Positions 46,963 through 55,940 are shown, numbered from the stretch's first letter. The stretch: 64,000 nucleotides of DNA from Leeuwenhoekiella sp. MAR_2009_132 (GCF_000687915.1 NZ_JHZY01000004.1:754001-818000), one strand, 5' to 3'. Program-made: numbers and translations. The notes: a model not told the origin generated them from the letters alone.

Positions 46963-46988
46963 TATGCCGAATGATTTGTAAAATTTTC
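46963..46988. promoter_or_regulatory. Candidate operator, copy 2 (upstream of the copper-storage gene)
   Basis: The block beginning TATGCCGAATGA and ending AAATTTTC matches the block at 46360-46385 at 22 of 26 positions. It lies about 100 bases before the copper-storage start and next to the stop of the AraC gene. Confidence 0.5.
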
Positions 46989-47007
46989 GGATTAACAGAA
47001 TTTAACA

Positions 47008-47574
47008 TCATATTTTATCCAAATATTTACGATTCTGATTTGTGCTTTTTTTAAACTGTGTAGGTGTCATTCCTGTAACCTTTTTAAATTGATTGCTTAA
47101 GTATGCAACACTACTATAATGAAGTTTAAATGCTATTTCACTCAAGGTTAATTCATCGTAAACTATAAGTTCTTTAACACGTTCAATTTTCTGGTTTATG
47201 ATGTACTGCTCGAACGTAATACTTTCTACCGACGAAAAAAGTGAACTTAAATATTTGTAGTCCAAGTGAAGTTCGCCTGTAACAATATCTGCCCATTTGA
47301 AATCGAGCTCCTCGGAAGAATGATGGATTTTATCTACAACCAATGTTTTCATTTGTTCAATAAGTTGACTTTTACGGTCGTCAATCAAACTAAAACCTGA
47401 ATTTTGAAGCGCTTTGGAAAGACTATTTTTTGTGTTGGGACTTAACGATGAAACTAATTTAACCTCCCCCAATTTTATAGAAACATACAGTATTTTAAGT
47501 TGTTCCAAAATATTGGAAACTGCTGAGATACATCTTGGGCAGACCATATTTTTAATATGGATAGTCTCATTCAT
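47008..47574 (-). CDS. AraC-family regulator with an HMA-like N-terminus (188 aa)
   Basis: Residues 1-70 look like a heavy-metal-associated domain: MNETIHIKNMVCPRCISAV with a CxxC at Cys12 and Cys15 and the matching VKLVSSLSPNTKNSLSKALQNSGF tail. Residues about 85-188 form an AraC helix-turn-helix pair (LTLSEIAFKLHYSSVAYLSNQFKKVTGMTPTQFKK). The combination points to a direct metal-sensing activator or repressor of copper genes. It is surrounded by copper genes and a shared motif occurs before two of them. The N-terminal family call is moderate, since the domain is short. Confidence 0.85.
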   Translation of the reverse strand: MNETIHIKNMVCPRCISAVSNILEQLKILYVSIKLGEVKLVSSLSPNTKNSLSKALQNSGFSLIDDRKSQLIEQMKTLVVDKIHHSSEELDFKWADIVTGELHLDYKYLSSLFSSVESITFEQYIINQKIERVKELIVYDELTLSEIAFKLHYSSVAYLSNQFKKVTGMTPTQFKKSTNQNRKYLDKI

Positions 47575-47586
47575 ATAGTACTTGTT

Positions 47587-47763
47587 TCAAAATAATGTTA
47601 ATCCAGATTTGTATAGAGAATAATAAACGGCAGCTGTTGCAGCAACTACAAAAATCAATACTATCACAACTAAAGCTATAATTTTATCTTTTTTTGGAAT
47701 ATCACTTTTAGGCTGATGTTTCTTTCTGTCATTTTTTCTTCTATTTCTTCTACTCTCACTCAT
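47587..47763 (-). CDS. Small single-helix membrane protein (58 aa)
   Basis: A reading frame from the ATG at 47763 gives a basic head (MSESRRNRRKNDRKKHQPK) and one membrane helix of about 20 residues (IIALVVIVLIFVVAATAAVYY) with a short tail, 58 residues in all. GGAGAACGAGG before the start may aid initiation. No family known. It is between the AraC gene (12 bases downstream) and the CusB-like gene (64 bases upstream) in the same direction, so it probably belongs to the copper operon. Confidence 0.55.
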   Translation of the reverse strand: MSESRRNRRKNDRKKHQPKSDIPKKDKIIALVVIVLIFVVAATAAVYYSLYKSGLTLF

Positions 47764-47827
47764 CCTCGTTCTCCTTCAAAAAATCAAGATGACTAATTTA
47801 AACTACCCAATTAAGTATAGTTTTAAA

Positions 47828-49612
47828 CTATTGTACGGTTTCTGTTACTTCACCACAGTTTAGCATTGCTTGTCCGTAGTAGGGATTTTGTATTTCTTTT
47901 TCCGTGCTCAACCAATATGCGCCTTCATTATTATTTGCCATTGGACAAAAATCTATGTAAATTTCTTGGTTGATGCCAAACGCTTTCATTGCATTTATGA
48001 GGTGTGCTGAAAGACTGATAAAATGATTTCTCTGGGTTTTAATATCGGATGTCTGGGCAATTTCATTTGAGGAAGCCTTCAATTCTTTTTCAAGTTGCGC
48101 CCAGTGGTTATTCGCATTTTTATCCTTTAGCAAAGCAAGGTCAACTTGTGTTAAACTTTTCTGTAAGGTCTGTGCGGCCGTTTTTGCTTTTTCACTTTGG
48201 TCGTTTGTCAATGCTGTTTTAAGCATAATATAATCATCAAAAACTGTTTTGAGCTGCTCTTGGAATTTGGAAGCTACATCCATACGCTTGGCGGCATCAA
48301 CTGTGTTGTTTAAATTTTCCATTCCCAAATGCCCTTCGTGACCTGTCATTGTTTTACCACCTGATGCATTCATCATAGATTTTTTTCCTTGTAACTGTGC
48401 AGCGGCATCTACGGTAAATGTTCCGTTGGTTACCACTTCATCGCCGTTAGAAAGCCCTTCGATAATGGTATAGTTCTCACCATTTTTCGTTCCCAAAGTC
48501 ACTTCTTGCATTTCAAAAACGGGTTCATTGGGATTGGTCTTTACGTACACCAATGAGCGCTCGCCTGTCCACATTACTGCCGTTGCAGGTATGCTTATCG
48601 CAATTTCCATAGTATTGCCTTTTGTCATTGCCACTTTTGCGGTTACGAACATTCCTGGTTTTAATAGATTTTCCTTATTGTTCAATGTGGCGCGCACTGA
48701 AACAGTTCTGGACTTTGTATTCAAAGTAGGGTCGATAAATGAAACTGATGCTTCAAATTCTTTATTGGGATAAGCGTTACTAGTGATGGTTACCTTTTGA
48801 CCTTCCTTCAGTTGCGAGATTTGTCTTTCGTAGGCGTCAAACATTGCCCAAACAGTACCCAAATCACTTACTTTAACAATGGGCTGGCCTTGTTTTACAT
48901 AGTCGCCTTCTTCTGCCATTTTTTGGGAAACGGTGCCTGAAACAGTTGCATAAATCGGAAAATTTTCCCGCACCTTGCCAGAACTTTCTATTTGGTCTAT
49001 TTGGCTTTCAGAAAGTTTCCACAATTTTAATTTGTTTCGAACTGCTTTGTATAAACCTGGTTGTGATTCTTTCAGGTCAGAAGCAGTTAAAAGTTCTTGT
49101 TGGGCAGCAACGAGCGTTGGTGCATAAATCGTTGCCAACAACTGTCCTTTTCGTACTTCTTCGCCCGTGAAATTGACATTCAACTTTTCAATACGTCCTT
49201 CAAAATAGCTTGCCTGTACCGCATTGGCTTCTTCGTTGGCCATTATTTTTCCGGAAAGTGTTATTTTGTTATCGTCGGTTCCTGAAATATTTCCTACAAT
49301 TGTAGTTTGGATATTCGCCAGTGCCATTGCATTGTCGCTCATTTTTATTTCGTTCATTGCAAGCCCTTCCGCACCAGTTTCGGCGGGAATTAAATCCATA
49401 CCGCATATTGGGCAGTCGCCAGGTTCTGGTTGCATAATCTGTGGGTGCATTGAACAGGTCCACATTTGATGTTCTTCGGAGTGGTTAACGTCTTCGCTCA
49501 AATCTGTTACTTTCTTGCTGTTTACGGAACCTTCCGCAGAAGGGCCAAAAAAGACATAGCCCAAGACCAATCCTATGGCTAAAATTGCGGTATAAATGAT
49601 GTATTTTTTCAT
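47828..49612 (-). CDS. CusB-like RND periplasmic adaptor with heavy-metal-binding and DUF3347 domains (594 aa)
   Basis: An N-terminal membrane anchor (about 5-22) precedes a heavy-metal-binding domain of the YHS-like type (WTCSMHPQIMQPEPGDCPICGMDLIP, about 51-76), a membrane-fusion adaptor (hairpin and lipoyl regions about 130-300, with QASYFEGRIEKL and VSGTVSQKMAEEGDYV), and a C-terminal DUF3347 domain (about 440-590, FCPM...YWLS...NPYYG). It would link an inner-membrane pump to an outer-membrane channel for Cu/Ag efflux, but no CusA or CusC gene is in the window. It may serve as a periplasmic metal chelator or pair with genes further right. Confidence 0.87.
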   Translation of the reverse strand: MKKYIIYTAILAIGLVLGYVFFGPSAEGSVNSKKVTDLSEDVNHSEEHQMWTCSMHPQIMQPEPGDCPICGMDLIPAETGAEGLAMNEIKMSDNAMALANIQTTIVGNISGTDDNKITLSGKIMANEEANAVQASYFEGRIEKLNVNFTGEEVRKGQLLATIYAPTLVAAQQELLTASDLKESQPGLYKAVRNKLKLWKLSESQIDQIESSGKVRENFPIYATVSGTVSQKMAEEGDYVKQGQPIVKVSDLGTVWAMFDAYERQISQLKEGQKVTITSNAYPNKEFEASVSFIDPTLNTKSRTVSVRATLNNKENLLKPGMFVTAKVAMTKGNTMEIAISIPATAVMWTGERSLVYVKTNPNEPVFEMQEVTLGTKNGENYTIIEGLSNGDEVVTNGTFTVDAAAQLQGKKSMMNASGGKTMTGHEGHLGMENLNNTVDAAKRMDVASKFQEQLKTVFDDYIMLKTALTNDQSEKAKTAAQTLQKSLTQVDLALLKDKNANNHWAQLEKELKASSNEIAQTSDIKTQRNHFISLSAHLINAMKAFGINQEIYIDFCPMANNNEGAYWLSTEKEIQNPYYGQAMLNCGEVTETVQ

Positions 49613-49680
49613 AGTATATTTTTTTATTTCTTTATAAAACCCAACAGATTTTAAGACCAGTTAGGTTTTGGTAATTATTA

Positions 49681-50160
49681 TTATTCTGCTTGCAAACGCT
49701 TTATCATTGCTTTCATTTCTCCAATTTCTTTACGTTGTGCTTTGATAATATCATCAGCCAGTTTGCGCACTTCAGGGTCTTTGATATCGGCTCTTTCACT
49801 TGTTAAAATTGCAATTGAGTGATGGGGAATCATTGCTTTCATCCACAGAATATCGCCAATGATTGGGCTTTGTGCCCTAACCAAACCAAGTGCGCCTAAA
49901 AATAGCACCAAGCTACCTAATAAAATAGCGATGTTCTTTTTCTTGTTTTGATACATTTTCCGCATAAAAAACCACATTATTACTGCCATTGCTGCAATAC
50001 CCAAACAACTCATATAGAATCTGGTTAAACTAAAATATACGTGGTCTAACGCATAACTATTTAGATACATCGTGATGTACATTGCAATAAAAGATGCGAC
50101 AAGCATCAAAATAAATTTTGTGTAATTGCCTTTGTTTGTGTGTTGATTTGAATTTTTCAT
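49681..50160 (-). CDS. DUF305-containing membrane protein (159 aa)
   Basis: Three membrane helices at about residues 13-30, 44-64 and 75-95 are followed by a DUF305-type helical domain with the His-rich motif MKAMIPHHSIAILTSERA (about 110-127) and a C-terminal EIGEMKAMIKRL. DUF305 proteins are found with copper genes and the HHxxAI-type motif could bind metal. Likely location is the inner membrane with the domain in the periplasm. It is 17 bases downstream of the PepSY gene, in the same run. Confidence 0.85.
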   Translation of the reverse strand: MKNSNQHTNKGNYTKFILMLVASFIAMYITMYLNSYALDHVYFSLTRFYMSCLGIAAMAVIMWFFMRKMYQNKKKNIAILLGSLVLFLGALGLVRAQSPIIGDILWMKAMIPHHSIAILTSERADIKDPEVRKLADDIIKAQRKEIGEMKAMIKRLQAE

Positions 50161-50177
50161 TGTTTTAGAGTTTTTGG

Positions 50178-50891
50178 TTATGATTTAATTATTTTCTTTT
50201 TTAATTTTCTAATGGTTGGCGAGGAGGTGTACCACAGCAGGAATCCGCTTAACACCGTAATCAATCCCAAGAGCGAAAACGCCCTTAATACAATGGTATT
50301 GAAATTGTCGCGCGTGTCATAATCCATTGTGTGGGTCATCCATAAAAAGTCGAACCAACGCCACGCTCGATGCCTTACAGTCTGGAATTTTCCGTCTGTT
50401 ACCGAAACATAAGCATTAAGAGCTTCATCGGTATCATATGAAATAACATAGGCTGGCAATAGCTTTTCCCGATATTCGTGATAGTCGTCCACTTCGGTTA
50501 TTTTTTCGATGTTGGCGACTTTCAAACCATCTTTCATATAGTTTTTGGCAACAGACAAGGCCTCTTCTTCCGTAATATTTTTTTTTGCTTTCCCAGTTTT
50601 TGCACTGTACAATTTTTGATTGTTTATCCAGTAATAAGGCTCGTTGTTGATGTCCCTAATTTCGATACTTCCAATGCCTTCAGGATTGTTTATTTGTGAA
50701 GGACTTATTAAATCATCAAAGGCTTTGGGCACGTAATCTAAATTACAGAATTGGTCACCGTGAATGTCGTCTATGTTTGTCCAACTGAAATACATTCCGC
50801 TAATGGTCCAAAACAGGAACTGTACCCCCAAAAAGAGCCCCAAATATCTGTGGGTCTTTCGTATTTTTAGTGCGGTTTTCCTTTTCACCAT
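50178..50891 (-). CDS. PepSY-domain membrane protein (237 aa)
   Basis: N-terminal helix (about 15-33, HRYLGLFLGVQFLFWTISGMYF) and a C-terminal helix (about 205-225) enclose a periplasmic part with a PepSY-like domain (about 95-165). The KTHRYLGLFLGVQFLFWTISG start resembles the PepSY-associated TM family, whose members often act with iron or copper reductases. Its start is 3 bases from the P-type ATPase stop. A supportive role in metal reduction or insertion is inferred. Confidence 0.82.
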   Translation of the reverse strand: MVKRKTALKIRKTHRYLGLFLGVQFLFWTISGMYFSWTNIDDIHGDQFCNLDYVPKAFDDLISPSQINNPEGIGSIEIRDINNEPYYWINNQKLYSAKTGKAKKNITEEEALSVAKNYMKDGLKVANIEKITEVDDYHEYREKLLPAYVISYDTDEALNAYVSVTDGKFQTVRHRAWRWFDFLWMTHTMDYDTRDNFNTIVLRAFSLLGLITVLSGFLLWYTSSPTIRKLKKKIIKS

Positions 50892-50893
50892 CT

Positions 50894-53431
50894 TTAAAGT
50901 TTTAACGAACGTAACCGCAAAGCGTTCATAATAACGGAAACTGAACTAAAGCTCATTGCCAAAGCCGCTATCATTGGTGATAATAACAACCCGAAAATAG
51001 GGAACAAAACACCTGCTGCGATTGGGATTCCTAAAATGTTATATCCTAAAGCCCAAAATAGGTTTTGCTTGATGTTACGCATTACACCGTCGCTCAATTC
51101 CCGTGCCTTGACAATACCGTGCAAATCGCCTTTTACCAAGGTTATCATTGCACTTTCAATGGCAACATCTGTTCCTGTTCCCATTGCGATACCAACATCA
51201 CTTTTTGCCAAGGCTGGCGCATCATTGATGCCGTCGCCTGCCATTGCTACAACTTTTCCGCTGTTCTGTAATTTTTCTACTTCCTGAAGTTTGTTTTCGG
51301 GCAACATTCCTGCTTTAAAATCAGCAAGATTTAATTCTTTTGCGACCGCTTGGGCAGTATCGTGATTGTCGCCAGTAAGCATTATTACTGCGATACCTTT
51401 GTCTTGAAGTGCTTTGATCGCTTTGGCGCTGGTCGCCTTTATTTTGTCGCCAATGACAACATATCCCACAACTTTTGAATCGATGGATAGGTATGAAACT
51501 GTTTTTCCTTGCTTTTGAAAACTTTGTGCTTCGGTTTCCATTTCCGAAGTTAATTCAGCCTTGGCGTATGCCATCATTTTGGAATTCCCTAAATCCACTT
51601 TTTTCCCGTTGATGTTTCCTTCAACACCTTTTCCGGTAACTGCGCTAAACTTTTCAGCGCTCAAAAACTCAACATTCTTTTCTTTACCATATTTTACAGT
51701 TGCTTCGGCAAGCGGATGCTCGCTTTTGCTGTTTAGGGAAACGATGTATTGAAGCACTTCTTTTTCTGAAAAATTAGTTCCGAAGGCTCCGACTTTTTCA
51801 ACCGTTGGTTTGCCTTCTGTTATGGTTCCTGTTTTATCGATAATAAGTGTATCCACCTTGTCCATTTTTTCCAAAGCTTCGGCATTTTTTATGAGCACAC
51901 CATTTTGTGCGCCCTTACCAACACCGACCATAATGGACATTGGTGTTGCCAAGCCCAAGGCACAGGGACAGGCGATAATCAATACTGCAATTGCATTTAC
52001 AAAGGCATAAACATAGACGGGTTCCGGACCAAAAATAGCCCAAACCACAAATGTGATAATGGAAATAAGGACAACTATGGGTACAAAATATCCCGAGACG
52101 GTATCCGCCAATTTTTGGATTGGTGCACGACTGCGACTGGCATTATTGACCATTTGGATAATTTGGGACAGTAGGGTATCTGCACCCACCTTTTCGGCTT
52201 TCATCAAAAAAGATTGGTTGCCGTTGATGGTGCCACTGGTAACTTTGTCATTTGCCGCTTTGTTTACGGGAATAGGTTCGCCTGTAATCATAGATTCATC
52301 GACCGTTGTACTACCTTCGGAAATCACGCCATCAACTGGAATTTTTTCGCCTGGTTTCACCCGTAGGATATCGCCCAATTTAATGCTATCAATCGTAACC
52401 TCTTCTTCCTTGCCATCTTTGACTAGTATGGCCTTGTTTGGCGCGAGCTTTAGCAATTCCTTTATTGCTGAATTGGTTTTGCCGTGGGCACGTGCTTCCA
52501 AAACCTGACCCAAGAGCACCAAGGTCAAAATAATAGTGGATACTTCATAATATACGTGAACGGCACCAGATTCTGTTTTGAACTGTGCCGGGAAAAAATC
52601 GGGAAAAAGCATACCGAATACGCTGAATAACCACGCTGCGCCAGCACCAATGCCGATTAGGGTAAACATATTGAGGTTCCAGGTTTTGATGCTTTTATAG
52701 GCACGTTCAAAGAACATCCACGTAGCATAAAACACCACAGGAATTGAAAGTGCAAGCTGAATCCAGTTCCAGTTTTTTTGCTTCATTACCGTATATAACG
52801 GATTATTCGGAATCATATCGCTCATTGCGATTAAGAAAATAGGTAAGGTAAAGGCGACTGCAATCCAGAATTTCTTGAGTAATTTGTTATAGGTCTTTTC
52901 TTCGGCTGAACTATCTGCTTCCATTGGGACTAAGTCCATCCCACAGATTGGGCAGGCTCCAGGTTCATCTTTTACAATTTCCGGGTGCATTGGGCAAGTC
53001 CATTGTTCAGAAGTTTTTGCAGATAAATTTTGCTCTTCAACTAAATCCATTCCGCAGACAGGACAGTCTCCAGTTTTTTCATATGTTTTGTCTCCCTCAC
53101 AATGCATCGGACAGTAAAAAGTGCCAGTTCCTTTACCTTTAGGTTTTTCATTTTTTGCTTTCGTACTTCGACTACGCTCAGCATCAACTCCGGCGGTATC
53201 GTTTTGATGATGTCGCTCTCCAGATTTGTGGATAGAATAAGTACCACCTTCTTTTTTAAGGGCATCTTGGAATTTCTCAATAGGAATATGTGATTCCATT
53301 TCAATGGTAGCTTCAGCTTTTGCTAAATTCACAGTAGCCTTTGAGACACCTTTCACTTTGGAAAGTGTTCCTTCTACGTGATTTCGACAACCATTGCAGG
53401 TCATTCCGTGTATTTTATAGGTGTGTTTCAT
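50894..53431 (-). CDS. Heavy-metal P1B-type ATPase with HMA and two heavy-metal-binding domains (845 aa)
   Basis: N-terminal HMA (GMTCNGC, Cys12 and Cys15), then two heavy-metal-binding (YHS-like) domains FYCPMHCEGDKTYEKTGDCPVCGMDLV (described by parts: CPMH and CPVCGM) and WTCPMHPEIV...CPICGMDLVP, eight membrane helices, the ion site ACPCALG, DKTGT, HPLAEA and GDGINDAPAL. It is a second Cu(I)/Ag(I)-type pump. Its domain plan is that of larger Bacteroidetes CopA proteins. It heads the cluster ATPase-PepSY-DUF305-CusB. The HMA-proximal part has a stretch rich in Arg, Glu and Lys (SRSTKAKNEKPKGKG) that looks linker-like. Confidence 0.95.
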   Translation of the reverse strand: MKHTYKIHGMTCNGCRNHVEGTLSKVKGVSKATVNLAKAEATIEMESHIPIEKFQDALKKEGGTYSIHKSGERHHQNDTAGVDAERSRSTKAKNEKPKGKGTGTFYCPMHCEGDKTYEKTGDCPVCGMDLVEEQNLSAKTSEQWTCPMHPEIVKDEPGACPICGMDLVPMEADSSAEEKTYNKLLKKFWIAVAFTLPIFLIAMSDMIPNNPLYTVMKQKNWNWIQLALSIPVVFYATWMFFERAYKSIKTWNLNMFTLIGIGAGAAWLFSVFGMLFPDFFPAQFKTESGAVHVYYEVSTIILTLVLLGQVLEARAHGKTNSAIKELLKLAPNKAILVKDGKEEEVTIDSIKLGDILRVKPGEKIPVDGVISEGSTTVDESMITGEPIPVNKAANDKVTSGTINGNQSFLMKAEKVGADTLLSQIIQMVNNASRSRAPIQKLADTVSGYFVPIVVLISIITFVVWAIFGPEPVYVYAFVNAIAVLIIACPCALGLATPMSIMVGVGKGAQNGVLIKNAEALEKMDKVDTLIIDKTGTITEGKPTVEKVGAFGTNFSEKEVLQYIVSLNSKSEHPLAEATVKYGKEKNVEFLSAEKFSAVTGKGVEGNINGKKVDLGNSKMMAYAKAELTSEMETEAQSFQKQGKTVSYLSIDSKVVGYVVIGDKIKATSAKAIKALQDKGIAVIMLTGDNHDTAQAVAKELNLADFKAGMLPENKLQEVEKLQNSGKVVAMAGDGINDAPALAKSDVGIAMGTGTDVAIESAMITLVKGDLHGIVKARELSDGVMRNIKQNLFWALGYNILGIPIAAGVLFPIFGLLLSPMIAALAMSFSSVSVIMNALRLRSLKL

Positions 53432-53445
53432 AGTATCTGTTATTT

Positions 53446-54801
53446 TTACATTTTCATTTGTTCTTTTTCACTGTTTTCCATTCCCATATTCATATTTCCG
53501 TCTTTATCTGTATGCGATTTCATAAAAATAAATTGAGAAAGAAAAATGAGGGCAATACCAATTGCAGCAACTATTAGTACAAATGGGTCGTTTACATATT
53601 TTAAATAGATAAATGCTGCCAAAATAACAACATCCAACAGTATGGCAATTATTGGAATAATCGGGTTGAATTTTACTTCCTTTTTCAAATATTTAAAAAG
53701 TCCCCAATGAATAGCAATGTCCATTATCAAATAGAAAATAGCACCAATGGAAGCTATGCGAGTTAAATCGAACAAAACAGTCAAAAGTATCGCTAAAGAA
53801 ACAGTAAAAATCAGCGAAGGATTTTTAAGTTGCTTCATTCTGTTCATATCAGGAACTTGTTTCATATTGCTTAACATACCCAACATTCGCGAGGCAGAAT
53901 ATACGCTGGCAATTACACCGGAAACTGTTGCAACAATGGCTAGTAAAATAGTTAGCGTTGAACCCCATTCGCCAAATAGAGGTTTTGCTGCTGCTGCGAG
54001 AGCATAATCTTTTGCTATTATAATTTCTTCAATACTCAATCCGCCAGCAACCGATAATGCCAAAACAACATAGATAACCGTACAAACGATTATTGATATA
54101 ATTATGGAACGCCCTACATTTTTATGAGGATTTTTTATATCGCCACCTTGATTGGTAATGGTCGTAAATCCTTTGTATGCAAGGATAGACAAGGCCAATG
54201 CGGCAATAAATCCAAAACCTTCAGGCAGGGATTGGCCATTGGCAGCACTATAAGTACCTGTGATTGTGGGTAAACCAGAAATAACCAATCCTGATATAGC
54301 AAGAACTGCAATACCCACTACTTTAATAATTGCAGTAATGGTAGCGGTAGTCTCAATAATCTTGTTACCCGAAATATTGATGATATATGCAGCAACAATA
54401 AGCAATACACCCAATGCAGATGCATAACCTTCATATCCTTGCGGAAACAGTCGTAACGCATACGCCCCAAAAGTACCTGCCACTAAACTTTCTGAGACAA
54501 CCATTGATACATACATCAGCAAAGAAAATGAACCAGCAAGTGTACCTGGTAAATAGGCCTTTGTCAAAAATTTAGCAACACCTCCAGAAGAAGGATAGGC
54601 GTTTGAAAATTTAACATACGAATAGGAGCTAAAGCCTACTACAACTGCGCCTGCGATAAAAGCAATAGGAAATAAATCGCCGACTAATTCGGCTATCTGC
54701 CCCATTAAAACAAAAATACCTGCACCAATCATTACGCCTGTACCTAAAGATACAGAGCCTAATAATGAGAGCTTTTGGGTATTTATTTTTAATGGTTTCA
54801 T
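53446..54801 (-). CDS. APC-family amino acid permease (451 aa)
   Basis: Twelve membrane helices with the APC opening SLLGSVSLGTGVMIGAGIFVLMG, the SSYSYVKFSNAYPSSGGVAKFL region and KGFTTITNQGGDIKNPHKNVGR in helix 6-7. It probably exchanges an amino acid or polyamine. Its C-terminus ends in a Met-rich tail (DGNMNMGMENSEKEQMKM) unusual for APC proteins and suggestive of copper contact. It lies 14 bases upstream of the second P-type ATPase gene in the same run, so it is part of this metal-linked operon. Its solute is unknown. Confidence 0.87.
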   Translation of the reverse strand: MKPLKINTQKLSLLGSVSLGTGVMIGAGIFVLMGQIAELVGDLFPIAFIAGAVVVGFSSYSYVKFSNAYPSSGGVAKFLTKAYLPGTLAGSFSLLMYVSMVVSESLVAGTFGAYALRLFPQGYEGYASALGVLLIVAAYIINISGNKIIETTATITAIIKVVGIAVLAISGLVISGLPTITGTYSAANGQSLPEGFGFIAALALSILAYKGFTTITNQGGDIKNPHKNVGRSIIISIIVCTVIYVVLALSVAGGLSIEEIIIAKDYALAAAAKPLFGEWGSTLTILLAIVATVSGVIASVYSASRMLGMLSNMKQVPDMNRMKQLKNPSLIFTVSLAILLTVLFDLTRIASIGAIFYLIMDIAIHWGLFKYLKKEVKFNPIIPIIAILLDVVILAAFIYLKYVNDPFVLIVAAIGIALIFLSQFIFMKSHTDKDGNMNMGMENSEKEQMKM

Positions 54802-54875
54802 CTCGAAATTTCTATTTAATCTGATTACAATATTGGTTGCGGGTCACTTTTTATATGTTATATATATGTTTCAAA

Positions 54876-55169
54876 TTACCTTAATTTTTTTCGGATTGCC
54901 TCAGAAATATTTTCAGAGTAAACCCCATAAGCATCCACCAATAAGCCTTTTATTCCATTTTTGGAAGAAATGGCATATAGTACACTATTGTCATCTGTGC
55001 TACTCATTCCTTCAAAACGATGCATCTCGTCCACCTCAAAATCTTCTGGATGGAATTTCAACTTTAGAGCATTACATTCCAGATGTTTCTCTTTCAAATT
55101 GAAATCAACAGTGTAGCCTTTAGCCTGTAAATGAGCCATAGTTTCAGAAAGTGTATCGTAGCTTTTCAT
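54876..55169 (-). CDS. Small protein of unknown function (97 aa)
   Basis: A cytoplasmic, 97-residue protein with the run MKSYDTLSETMAHLQAKGYTVDFNLK then KLKFHPEDFEVDEMHRFEG. Proteins of this type are often called phosphoribosylpyrophosphate synthetase in Flavobacteria databases, but it is far too short for that enzyme and has no PRPP loop, so I treat the name as an error. It is followed by the APC gene 74 bases downstream. A stem-loop repeat of the element (55180-55253) lies directly before its start. Confidence 0.75.
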   Translation of the reverse strand: MKSYDTLSETMAHLQAKGYTVDFNLKEKHLECNALKLKFHPEDFEVDEMHRFEGMSSTDDNSVLYAISSKNGIKGLLVDAYGVYSENISEAIRKKLR

Positions 55170-55179
55170 ATTATAATAG

Positions 55180-55253
55180 TGCCCGACTTGGGAAGGAGTT
55201 TTAACTAATCAACAATGAAAAATTTTCCATTCCCTTCCCACATCAGGACTTAT
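55180..55253. repeat. Stem-loop repeat, copy A
   Basis: GTGCCCGAC..GGGAAGG and CCTTCCC..CAGGACTTA pair around a loop with CTAATCAACAATG. The same ends and loop occur in copies at 58416, 62145 and 62220. It lies 74 bases after the stop of the gene at 55327 and before the 97-residue gene. Confidence 0.65.
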
Positions 55254-55326
55254 TTTATGTTCTCTTGGCCTGTTTTAAATATCATAAATACTCTTATCAT
55301 TCTTTTTGAATATAGAAAACACATAG

Positions 55327-55869
55327 TTATTCCAATTTCAGCACCAATTGTGCAAATTGCACATTTATTGTTTTATCCAAACCTTGCATTAAAGAATCTA
55401 ACCCCGTATCTGAAACCAAAACCTGTCCCGTTGCACTTATCAGACAAGACATATTTATGCCCTGTTCTATATGGGTAATGGTTGCTTTAAACTGTGATTT
55501 ATAGGTTTCCCCTTGATATAAAACATCAACCAGCCAATTAAAATTGATAGGGTCGTGCCGTTTTGATAAAAAATCAACGGATGGAATAGTACCTGTAAAC
55601 CGAAGAATTGCAGGTGCTTCCCCTTCTTGTATAATGGCATTTAATTCAGGAAGGTCTGTTACTAAAGTTTTAAGGTCTAGAACACCATTTACTACTTTAG
55701 AATTGTAATCAAGATATAGTGCCAGACTATGGCTTTCTGCCTTGATAGTCTTACCGTCCACCAAAGTCATCATCTCAATATGGCCATCATCGGTTCTATA
55801 TATTTTTTGAGCCGAAACCTCGAAATATGTTATTAAAAGAACTGCGAACATCAATAGTTTAGTTTTCAT
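55327..55869 (-). CDS. Exported YceI-like protein (180 aa)
   Basis: The ATG at 55869 gives MKTKLLMFAVLLITYFEVSAQ, a signal peptide; a longer frame at 55926 starts with TTG and lacks a sensible signal. The body resembles YceI lipid-binding lipocalins: GHIEMMTLVDGKTIKAESHSLALYL, then DLKTLVTDLPEL and VQFAQLVLKLE. The match is weaker than for the clear YceI gene at 59136. It probably binds an apolar molecule in the periplasm. The gene lies 71 bases before the HhH/nuclease-like gene stop, on the same strand. Confidence 0.6.
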   Translation of the reverse strand: MKTKLLMFAVLLITYFEVSAQKIYRTDDGHIEMMTLVDGKTIKAESHSLALYLDYNSKVVNGVLDLKTLVTDLPELNAIIQEGEAPAILRFTGTIPSVDFLSKRHDPINFNWLVDVLYQGETYKSQFKATITHIEQGINMSCLISATGQVLVSDTGLDSLMQGLDKTINVQFAQLVLKLE

Positions 55870-55940
55870 AATGTTTATTGTTGCTAATTGTTTTCTATAT
55901 AAAGTAAGTATAACCATAATCCGCAATTGCCAATTTCAAA

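Noticed and set aside
53041..53304. A separate minus-strand gene inside the ATPase coding region
   Set aside because: It is a shifted frame through the linker and metal-binding domain of the P-type ATPase with low-complexity Lys-rich translation and no own start signals.
46389..54860. GGGTCAC blocks at about 46391 and 54840 as a third shared operator
   Set aside because: Only seven bases agree and the surrounding sequence does not align, so chance is likely.
54876..55169. Phosphoribosylpyrophosphate synthetase
   Set aside because: A common label for this small protein, but at 97 residues without a PRPP loop it cannot be that enzyme.
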